NCBI GenBank assembly: GCA_003506095.1
Contig: DNWZ01000278.1
Coordinates: forward strand, 1-13,344
DNA: 13,344 nt
Reading direction: 5' to 3'
From: Planctomycetaceae bacterium
Lineage (GTDB): Bacteria > Planctomycetota > Planctomycetia > Pirellulales > Pirellulaceae
Position 1 is the stretch's first letter; the number at the start of each line of letters is the position of its first letter. The position numbers and the translations under genes are program-made. The notes beneath the pieces are model-generated. The model was not told the DNA's origin. It saw only the letters and a program-made list of their open reading frames with translations, and ran no database searches. This document shows, in pieces, positions 7,766 through 13,344 of the stretch.

Positions 7766-8004
7766 TTCTACGCCCGGAAATACCGAATGGCTTGAAAAAA
7801 CACCCCGCCATGGGGGTCATTTACATTGAAGAATGTACACTGTATCCCCCCGCTGTGTGAAGCGATTGAGATGCGGGGAGTCGAAAAAAGTATTTCGATA
7901 GCATTACTCTGTGCGTTATCACTACCGTCTTGTTGATCGTTACAACCGCTTCGGATGGCTTAAACGCCAGCATTTGACTTGATCCGAACGTTACCCCCTA
8001 CAGG
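7766..8004. other. Divergent intergenic region with nested inverted repeat
   Basis: These 239 bp lie between the HD-GYP gene (minus) and the HAD phosphatase gene (plus) and should hold both promoters. The most visible element is a nested inverted repeat: TACATT-GAAG-AATGTA at 7822-7837, framed by GGGGG (7812-7816) and CCCCC (7846-7850). It could be a regulator site or a leader hairpin of the HD-GYP transcript. A TTGACT at 7974-7979 has no matching -10 box downstream. No gene is visible here. Confidence 0.4.
7812..7850. repeat. Nested inverted repeat (hairpin or operator candidate)
   Basis: An inner 6-bp perfect stem, TACATT/AATGTA, has a GAAG loop (7822-7837). An outer GGGGG/CCCCC pair lies at 7812-7816 and 7846-7850, with unequal unpaired bases between the stems. 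It lies about 50-85 nt upstream of the HD-GYP start. Chance can give a 6-bp stem, but the nesting and the promoter-region location make a regulatory role plausible. Confidence 0.35.
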
Positions 8005-8691
8005 ATGGAGTTCGCGGTAGTGCAGTATCCACCATCTACGGCCGCAGATCGTCCCGCAATCTTGGTCAGCGACTTCGACGGGACAATGACGCAGCACGAT
8101 TTTTACCGACTAGCAATCGAGCAGCTGATCCCGAACGATTGCCCGAACTTTTGGGCGGAATATCGCCGCGGACGAATGACACACTTCGAGGCGTTGCAGG
8201 CATACTTCGGTGCGATTTCGGCAAGCGAGGAAGCGGTGTTAACAATCGTCAACCAAATGCAGATCGATCCGATGTTGCCAAAATCGTTAGCGGCGCTTCG
8301 AGCGGCCGGCTGGCAGGTTGTCGTCACATCAGCGGGTTGCAAGTGGTACATCGACTATCTGCTCGACCGCATGGGCGTGACACTCGAGGTTTACGCCAAC
8401 CCGGGCATTTTCATTTCAGGCCAGGGATTACGGATGGACCTGCCCAGTGACCCCCAATTTCGGTCGCCGACCGTGGGTGTCGACAAGGCCGGTGTGGTCG
8501 CCCACTGGCTCGATCAAGGTTTTCGAGTCGCGTTTGCCGGTGACGGATTTCCCGATGTCGATGCCGCAAAGCTGGTGGATGGATCGCTGCGTTTTGCCAA
8601 ATCGGATCTGGCTGAACAATTACAACGCGAGCAATTACCGTTTCATCGCTTTGGCGCCTGGTCTGACATCGCAACACATCTTCTAAAGTAA
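8005..8691 (+). CDS. HAD-superfamily phosphatase (MtnX-like)
   Basis: The product is 228 residues, cytoplasmic, a typical length for MtnX/SerB-like HAD phosphatases. Motif I is SDFDGTMT (nucleophile D23, acid/base D25), motif II is VVVTSAGC (T108/S109), motif III is K161 in VDKAGVV, and motif IV is FAGDGFPDVD (D180, D184). A helical cap of the C1 type fits residues about 33-95. All catalytic residues are present. The family acts on small phosphorylated metabolites; MtnX itself dephosphorylates a methionine-salvage intermediate, but no methionine-salvage gene is nearby. The stop is 9 nt before the glycerol-1-phosphate dehydrogenase ATG, so the two are an operon and the natural substrate may be a G1P-related polyol phosphate; that is inference. 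The start at ATG 8005 lacks a Shine-Dalgarno and could be slightly further in. Confidence 0.87.
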   Translation: MEFAVVQYPPSTAADRPAILVSDFDGTMTQHDFYRLAIEQLIPNDCPNFWAEYRRGRMTHFEALQAYFGAISASEEAVLTIVNQMQIDPMLPKSLAALRAAGWQVVVTSAGCKWYIDYLLDRMGVTLEVYANPGIFISGQGLRMDLPSDPQFRSPTVGVDKAGVVAHWLDQGFRVAFAGDGFPDVDAAKLVDGSLRFAKSDLAEQLQREQLPFHRFGAWSDIATHLLK

Positions 8692-8700
8692 TTTACTGCC

Positions 8701-9750
8701 ATGCCTTTGGTTACTCAAATTGGTTTGCCAACGATTGTTCGCGTTAAAGATGGAGCCCTCGACCGTTTAGGGCTGTACCTCAGCCGCGCCAAGCTTGACC
8801 GTGTGGTCGTGATTCAAAGCGAGGGGCTGATCAGTTCGCTGACGTCGCAGGCGCGGGAAAGTCTTCAACAAAATGCAATCGATCCGGTCGATTGGACAGA
8901 AGCGGCGGACATTTCATTACAAGCCGCAGTCAACCACTTTTCGCGATTGCCAAACCGGGTGTCAGCAATCGTCGGTCTGGGCGGCGGTCGTGCGTTGGAC
9001 GTTGCAAAGTATGTCGCGTCGCTGGGGCGTTTGCCCTATTTCGCCGTGCCAACCTCGCTTTCCAATGACGGATTCTGCAGTCCTCAGTCAAGCCTGCTGG
9101 TCGATGGCAAACGCCGCTCGCTGCCTGCGACCATTCCTTACGGATTGGTGATCGACACGGCCGTCTGTCGCCAGGCACCGCAGGTATTGACGCTATCAGG
9201 CGTTGGCGATTTAGTAGCGAAGTTTACCGCCGTGCGTGACTGGAAACTCGCCTTTCATGCGTGCGGTGAGCCCGTTGACGATTTTGCGGCTCTGCTTTCC
9301 GACGGATCGGTGCATGCCTACATGAGCCATCCTGCGTTGGATGCCAGTGGTATGCGATTGCTTGCCACCGCGTTGATGATGAACGGCATCGCAATGGTCA
9401 TGAGCGGATCGTCACGTCCTGCTAGCGGCAGCGAACATTTAATCTCACACGCGCTCGACCAGATCTGCGATCGGCCCAAATTGCATGGGCTGCAAGTCGG
9501 AGTGGCCAGCTATATGATCAGTCGCTTGCAAGGTGAGAATTACGATTCAATCAATCGACTGTTTCTAGCAACCGGTTTCTGGGATGCGGTCGCTGCCGAT
9601 CCGTTTTGCAAATCCCAATGGCTGCACGCGGTGCGAATTGCACCATCCATGAAACACTCGTTTTACACCGTCTTGTCGTCACGTGACGTAATGCCCGAAA
9701 TTGAAGCTTTGATCGAAAGCGACCCACAGATTCGACGCTGCATTGTTTAA
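8701..9750 (+). CDS. egsA: sn-Glycerol-1-phosphate dehydrogenase (EgsA/AraM family)
   Basis: The product is 349 residues, matching the usual 340-390 aa. These enzymes reduce dihydroxyacetone phosphate to sn-glycerol 1-phosphate with NAD(P)H in the cytoplasm. The nucleotide-binding GLGGGRALDVAKY is at 92-104, the family signature PTSLSNDGFCSPQSS at 117-131, the metal ligand D170 in SGVGDLVAK, H246 in SSRPASGSEHLISHALD (237-253) and H262 in LHGLQVG. The SNDG and SRPASGSEH motifs separate this family from ordinary glycerol dehydrogenases and from 3-dehydroquinate synthases. In archaea the product is the ether-lipid backbone; in Bacillus subtilis AraM the product feeds heptaprenylglyceryl phosphate synthesis. 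No prenyl-glyceryl-phosphate synthase is seen here; the only partner is the HAD phosphatase immediately upstream. The family is confident; the pathway in this organism is open. Confidence 0.9.
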   Translation: MPLVTQIGLPTIVRVKDGALDRLGLYLSRAKLDRVVVIQSEGLISSLTSQARESLQQNAIDPVDWTEAADISLQAAVNHFSRLPNRVSAIVGLGGGRALDVAKYVASLGRLPYFAVPTSLSNDGFCSPQSSLLVDGKRRSLPATIPYGLVIDTAVCRQAPQVLTLSGVGDLVAKFTAVRDWKLAFHACGEPVDDFAALLSDGSVHAYMSHPALDASGMRLLATALMMNGIAMVMSGSSRPASGSEHLISHALDQICDRPKLHGLQVGVASYMISRLQGENYDSINRLFLATGFWDAVAADPFCKSQWLHAVRIAPSMKHSFYTVLSSRDVMPEIEALIESDPQIRRCIV

Positions 9751-10260
9751 CGCGAGCTATACCGTGGAAACGAATGCAGCTCGATCAAATCACAATACCA
9801 TGTATCGTTTGCGATCGTCTCACGCTTGCACAGCATGGGCAATACTTCCGTAGACCCTTGATGCTATGGTCCGGTTTTTGCACGCACCACCTCCTGTGGA
9901 AAGTTCGCAAACGGTGATGTCTTATCCGTGCGTCGTTTGCTCCATGCATCCAACCGAAGCAACGGCCGGCAGTCCACGTACCTGGGTTCAATCTGATGAG
10001 AAGTATTGTTGAAAAATTGAATGTGACAACGCGTGTGTCTTTGTCGGGCTTCGTTTTTTGCGGACCAGATTGTGCGGTGCTCCCAGACGATTCCGCGGCG
10101 AGCGATGCTTCGGCCACAGATGCGGCGACATTGCTTGGGTCGCTTGACAGACAACAGGCCACCGGACATCTGATGGCGGATTCAGTTCGGACTGTCGAAC
10201 GCCAGTAAAGGTCTTATCGCTCTGCTGTAAATCAGCGTCCGATTAACTGCGAATGGCGAA
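9751..10260. other. Intergenic region of 510 bp without a convincing gene
   Basis: This is the largest gene-free stretch, between the G1P dehydrogenase and antiporter genes. Overlapping short frames on both strands have no recognisable motifs. A loose 6-bp inverted repeat, CGAGCT (9753-9758) with AGCTCG (9778-9783), follows the dehydrogenase stop without a T run. A TTGACA at 10144-10149 lacks a fitting -10. No tRNA-like fold is seen. It may hold the antiporter promoter and possibly a small peptide gene. Confidence 0.4.
9996..10208 (+). CDS. Possible small hypothetical protein, 70 aa
   Basis: This ATG-initiated frame of 70 codons lies in the otherwise empty gap before the antiporter gene, on the same strand. 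I recognise no family. The N-terminal third is mildly hydrophobic (TTRVSLSGFVFCGPDC) and the rest is rich in Ala, Ser and Asp. Codon use is not clearly different from its neighbours and there is no Shine-Dalgarno. Competing minus-strand frames of similar size cover the same bases, so it may be chance. Confidence 0.18.
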   Translation: MRSIVEKLNVTTRVSLSGFVFCGPDCAVLPDDSAASDASATDAATLLGSLDRQQATGHLMADSVRTVERQ

Positions 10261-11547
10261 ATGGGCACTCATCTTCCTATTCACGATCCGATTCTTCAAT
10301 TCACGCTGCTGACCACGCTGGCCCTTTTGGTGCAGTTGACGGTCAAGCGCCTGCACTTGCCAGGATTAATCGGATTGATCTTGGGCGGCATGCTGATTGG
10401 GCCCGGGGTATTCGGTGTATTGCCGCGCGAACCGGTGGCGGAACTGCTCGGTCAGGTCGGGCTTGTCTACATCATGTTTCTGGCCGGCGTTGAGGTCGAT
10501 TTGGAGGTGCTGAAGAAGCATAAGATTGAGGCAAGTACATTCGGGCTGCTCTCTTTTGGGATCACCGCCGTACTGACTGTCTGCACAGCGTTGCTGATGC
10601 AATTCAGCTGGGGTGGTGCCTTTCTGCTGGCTGCGGCATTTTCGTCGCACACGCTGGTTGCGTACCCAATGGTACAGAACATGAGGTTGCTAGGCTGCCC
10701 GCCGGTCGTTACGGCCGTCGGCGGGACGTTGCTGACCGATACGCTCGCGCTAGTGATGCTGGCGATCGTGATTCAAACGGTTGGTGGTGATCAAGAGGCG
10801 GCATGGGGCTGGCTGAAGCCGCTGGTTTTCCTAGCGATTCTGGTCATGGTCGCACTTCCGACGGTTCCAAGGCTTGCGCGGCGGCTGTTTGCCAGCACGA
10901 AGAGATCCCGTGCCGAGAAAGCGCTGTTCGTACTGGTTGTCGTGCTGTTGCTAGCCTCGCTGACCGAATTGATCGGTACCGAAGCGATTCTGGGCGCGTT
11001 CTTGGCCGGTCTGTGTCTAAACCGTCCACTGACATATCACAAGGAATTGCACGAGCACTTGGGGTTTGTCGGCCAGATGATTTTCATTCCGTTTTTCTTT
11101 GTCGACACTGGAATGCGAATCGACCTGAACGTCTTCGCTGGTGATGCTTGGGTTTGGTGGCTGTTTGCCGCAGCGATAGCGGTGGTGTTTATCGGAAAAG
11201 GACTTGCTGTTTGGATCATCGGTTGGTTTTACAAATACTCTCGGCTGGAATGCCTGCTGATGATCGGTCTGACGACGCCTCAGGCGGCTGCTACGTTGGC
11301 CGTCACGGTGACCGCCAGTGAACTGGGCGCGTTTGACAACGTGGTGGTCGATGCAGTGATCCTTGTAATCTTGCTTACTTGCCTCAGCGGGCCACTGTTG
11401 TGTGGCTACGCGGGACGAAAGTTCGCCGAGCGTCAGGATACAGCGTCGACGGATCACGACTGGGCACCTGACGGAAAGGAATCTTCCAATAGCGGCAATG
11501 AAACAAGCCAAGCCGATAAGCAAAAAATGAAGAAGGATTTGGATTGA
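10261..11547 (+). CDS. CPA2-type monovalent cation:proton antiporter (Kef/NapA-like membrane domain)
   Basis: The product is 428 residues with about 12 hydrophobic segments over residues 10-385 and a hydrophilic tail (388-428) rich in Asp, Ser and Lys. It belongs to the Na+/H+ exchanger superfamily (PF00999): PGLIGLILGGMLIGPGVFG at 34-52, FLAGVEVDLEVLKKHK at 73-88, the ion-binding T159-D160 in GGTLLTDTLAL, GAFLAGLCLNRPL at 245-257, FFFVDTGMRID at 278-288, K313 in IGKGLAVWI and GLTTPQAAATLAV at 336-348. The family exchanges Na+ or K+ for H+ across the inner membrane for pH and salt control. It stops right after the membrane domain, without the RCK/TrkA-N regulatory domain of KefB/KefC. CPA2 members usually have ND or QD at the ion site; TD here is less common. 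It stands alone, with a hairpin downstream; the ion preference cannot be told from sequence. Confidence 0.9.
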   Translation: MGTHLPIHDPILQFTLLTTLALLVQLTVKRLHLPGLIGLILGGMLIGPGVFGVLPREPVAELLGQVGLVYIMFLAGVEVDLEVLKKHKIEASTFGLLSFGITAVLTVCTALLMQFSWGGAFLLAAAFSSHTLVAYPMVQNMRLLGCPPVVTAVGGTLLTDTLALVMLAIVIQTVGGDQEAAWGWLKPLVFLAILVMVALPTVPRLARRLFASTKRSRAEKALFVLVVVLLLASLTELIGTEAILGAFLAGLCLNRPLTYHKELHEHLGFVGQMIFIPFFFVDTGMRIDLNVFAGDAWVWWLFAAAIAVVFIGKGLAVWIIGWFYKYSRLECLLMIGLTTPQAAATLAVTVTASELGAFDNVVVDAVILVILLTCLSGPLLCGYAGRKFAERQDTASTDHDWAPDGKESSNSGNETSQADKQKMKKDLD

Positions 11548-11574
11548 GGAAATACGCCCCGCGCCAACCGGACT

Positions 11575-11599
11575 GGGCTAGTTAAACCGCTAGCCCTTT
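11575..11599 (+). terminator. Intrinsic terminator-like hairpin after the antiporter gene
   Basis: GGGCTAG (11575-11581) and CTAGCCC (11590-11596) form a perfect 7-bp GC-rich stem with an 8-nt loop, followed by TTTC. It lies 28 nt after the antiporter stop and in the convergent gap before the minus-strand DUF1583-like gene. The stem is good but the T run is short, so it is a probable terminator. Confidence 0.6.
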
Positions 11600-11686
11600 C
11601 GGCCACCGGAACCAAACAAAAGCCGATTTTTGAACAGCATTTTGGGCCGGGAGCAAGGCATTGTTGGATCCCACAAGACTCGTTTG

Positions 11687-13344
11687 TCATTGTTTGGGCG
11701 CGAACGCGTCCGCTGGAAACTCTGTCGGCCACGGCCCGGTTAGCGTCGCTTGGCGGACGACGCAACTGCGACCCAGTTCGGCCGCAAATCCGAATCGACG
11801 ATCGGTCGCCAACGCGAATCGACAAATCGGTTTGCCATTGACTTCAAGCAATGCATCATCACCCTCAACCGTGAGCTTGACCAAGTTCTCGCCGCCCTCA
11901 ATCAAGTTTGGTTTTCCATCACCCATTAACTTTTCGGGCGACACTTCGTGCAGTGATGGAAGGTTTGCCGATTCCAATGAAAACTCCATCGGCAACCAAC
12001 GCAATTTCACCCCATCTTCTCGCATCAAGATCACTATGCGACCTATCGCCGGGTGTACCTCTTGTCGTCCCTTGGAATAATCAAACTTATATGTGAAGGT
12101 TTCACCGTCGAGCAGCGGGCGCATGTACTGCAAATGGCTCTGTCCACCTGCGGTCCTGGAATTGTTGCCGCCACGTCCATGTAACTCGCCATCCGATTCA
12201 CTCCAGACCGCCAAGTGCGGACTCTCGAGGTACTGCCGACGATTGTTCATTAATTGAACACGGTCCTGACCCGGTTGAGTCGGCAGGTCGACCGACATCA
12301 GGCTGCCCCAAATGATCGGGCTGTGCCAGCCGCGCAAATCCTCGCCGATCAAATCGACCTTCGCGGCAATTTTGGGATTGCCCTGCAAGCGAATGTCAGC
12401 CGCAGACGCAATCACGTGATGCTCGAAGACAATGCCGGCAAATGGCATCGTGGCGGTTCGGCGATCGGTCGCCACATCCTGGTCGTTAACCTGCATCACC
12501 AATTCATCGCCAGTGGATTGAATCGAAATGACGTTGTCCTTGTCCTTGAGCGTCGGTGCATTGAGAAACTTGGATGTGTTTCGATGTGCGACAGCCCGAA
12601 TCAGAACCGACGAGTCGTGTGGCTTGGCCATGTAGGCGACACCGCCAAAGAAATTGTGGCTTTCACCCCAACTGCGCCGCAGATTGCGATGACTGAACTG
12701 GAAATCACCTTCCAAGGGATACTTAAACATCATGATCGTGTGACCAGTGCCGGCCGCTTGATGCAACACCGAATCATCAAAGACATACAGCGGTTCCGTC
12801 ATGGCCCCCACGGGACATCGCAGATAGGGAACCTGGACGCTGACAAAGTGCTCCAGCGGCGATCCGGTCGTTCCACCAACAACGGCGGTGCCGCCGGTCT
12901 TGACCGCCATGCGGTTGAAGAACGACGCTGATACGCTGAGGTTTCGCCGTTGAGAATGTTTTAAGATCGACTTCCATGCCTCAGCAGCATCGTCACGCAT
13001 CGAATCGACAACGAACGCCCGAGCAACAAACACCGATTCAGCGATCGGCATCGGCGTACTCACCCCTTCATTTGGCGCTGTTTTTACCAATCTTTCAACG
13101 ACGCGTTTGAGCCTTTCCGCCGCTTCCTCCTGTTTGCCAGCGACCAAATAAGTCAACCCCGTCATCGCTTCAGCTTCATCACCCGGTTCTTTAATGTGTG
13201 CTGCGAAACGTTTCGCCAATTCGTCCGATGCGTTGCACTGAATTGCCGCTTCGGCCGCTAGTAAACTGAGCTCAACAATCGGGAAATCGGGGCCTGCGAT
13301 CGGCACATCACTCACCCGCTTGCGATCTTTAAACAGTTCATCAA
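11687..13344 (-). CDS. Large planctomycete DUF1583-like protein, 5'-truncated by the window edge
   Basis: The frame is open from the right edge to the stop at 11687 (552 codons seen). A GTG at 13313-13315 could start a 542-residue product, but upstream codons read on as DELFKDRKR without a stop, so the gene most likely begins outside the window. Counting from that GTG, residues 1-140 are helical and TPR-like (EEAAERLKRVVERL, DAAEAWKSILKHSQRR). Two beta-rich, concanavalin-like segments follow: about 150-310 (HFVSVQVPYLRCPVG, WGESHNFFGGVAYM) and about 325-535 (GWHSPIIWGSL, FTYKFDYSKGRQEVHPAIGR, DGVKLRWLP, VKLTVEGDDALLEVNGKPI). This pattern resembles the Rhodopirellula-rich DUF1581/DUF1583 families, whose function is unknown; binding of glycans or other extracellular material is only a guess. 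It is convergent with the antiporter gene. The gene is certain, the family name is from memory of the motif style. Confidence 0.75.
   Translation of the reverse strand, partial: DELFKDRKRVSDVPIAGPDFPIVELSLLAAEAAIQCNASDELAKRFAAHIKEPGDEAEAMTGLTYLVAGKQEEAAERLKRVVERLVKTAPNEGVSTPMPIAESVFVARAFVVDSMRDDAAEAWKSILKHSQRRNLSVSASFFNRMAVKTGGTAVVGGTTGSPLEHFVSVQVPYLRCPVGAMTEPLYVFDDSVLHQAAGTGHTIMMFKYPLEGDFQFSHRNLRRSWGESHNFFGGVAYMAKPHDSSVLIRAVAHRNTSKFLNAPTLKDKDNVISIQSTGDELVMQVNDQDVATDRRTATMPFAGIVFEHHVIASAADIRLQGNPKIAAKVDLIGEDLRGWHSPIIWGSLMSVDLPTQPGQDRVQLMNNRRQYLESPHLAVWSESDGELHGRGGNNSRTAGGQSHLQYMRPLLDGETFTYKFDYSKGRQEVHPAIGRIVILMREDGVKLRWLPMEFSLESANLPSLHEVSPEKLMGDGKPNLIEGGENLVKLTVEGDDALLEVNGKPICRFALATDRRFGFAAELGRSCVVRQATLTGPWPTEFPADAFAPKQ

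Noticed and set aside
7974..8004. TTGACT as a -35 box for the HAD phosphatase gene
   Set aside because: A -10 box at the correct spacing would abut the ATG and the bases there (tacagg) match poorly.
9976..10002. GGTTCAATC resembling a tRNA T loop
   Set aside because: The flanking bases do not form a T stem, and no acceptor, D or anticodon arm can be built around it.
9785..10169. Two overlapping minus-strand frames of 101-125 codons in the gap after the G1P dehydrogenase gene
   Set aside because: No recognisable motif, unusual composition rich in Cys, Arg and His, and they overlap each other and the plus-strand frame; they look like chance frames.
10144..10172. TTGACA as a -35 box for the antiporter gene
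   Set aside because: No hexamer 16-18 nt downstream resembles TATAAT.
12254..12931. A 225-codon plus-strand frame inside the DUF1583-like gene
   Set aside because: It lies wholly antisense to a long frame with coherent domain-like segments, and its Arg/His-rich product is typical of a mirror frame.
1..13344. CRISPR array, transposon, integrase or prophage
   Set aside because: No regularly spaced repeats, terminal inverted repeats, transposase motifs or phage genes are visible; the genes look like ordinary chromosomal planctomycete content.

Overview
The window looks like a chromosomal segment of a planctomycete of the Rhodopirellula/Pirellulaceae type. The main reasons are: a c-type cytochrome of the planctomycete PSD1/DUF1549 kind at the left edge; a large secreted-type protein resembling the planctomycete DUF1583 families at the right edge; moderate GC content; and almost no Shine-Dalgarno motifs before the starts. 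No IS element, integrase, tRNA, rRNA or CRISPR array is visible.

Layout: (1) 1-888, minus: 5' part of a PSD1/DUF1549 cytochrome, running off the left edge. (2) 889-1209: divergent intergenic region. (3) 1210-6415, plus: three exported proteins, namely a trypsin-like serine protease with TPRs, a caspase-like (C14) protein with a C-terminal PDZ-like domain, and a HEAT-repeat protein carrying a DUF900-type alpha/beta hydrolase that is interrupted by a predicted transmembrane hairpin. The last two are 19 nt apart and probably share a transcript starting near a perfect TATAAT at 3153-3158. (4) 6417-7765, minus: an HD-GYP c-di-GMP phosphodiesterase followed by a small PilZ-like protein. The two genes overlap by 40 nt, and the second start has a strong internal Shine-Dalgarno. 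(5) 8005-9750, plus: a HAD phosphatase (MtnX-like) 9 nt before a glycerol-1-phosphate dehydrogenase (EgsA/AraM type). (6) 9751-10260: 510 bp with no convincing gene. (7) 10261-11547, plus: CPA2-type cation/proton antiporter followed by a terminator-like hairpin. (8) 11687-13344, minus: 3' part of a large DUF1583-like protein, running off the right edge.

Functional reading: two modules stand out. The 1.2-6.4 kb block combines two protease types (serine and cysteine), peptide- and protein-binding scaffolds (TPR, PDZ, HEAT) and a membrane-anchored hydrolase, all with export signals. This parts list is typical of signalling or conflict cascades but appears to sit in the periplasm. The 8.0-9.75 kb pair is an 'archaeal-type' G1P-forming enzyme coupled to a phosphatase. 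Between them lies a compact c-di-GMP degradation/sensing operon. The roles of the first two modules are inferred from domains and context, not proven.
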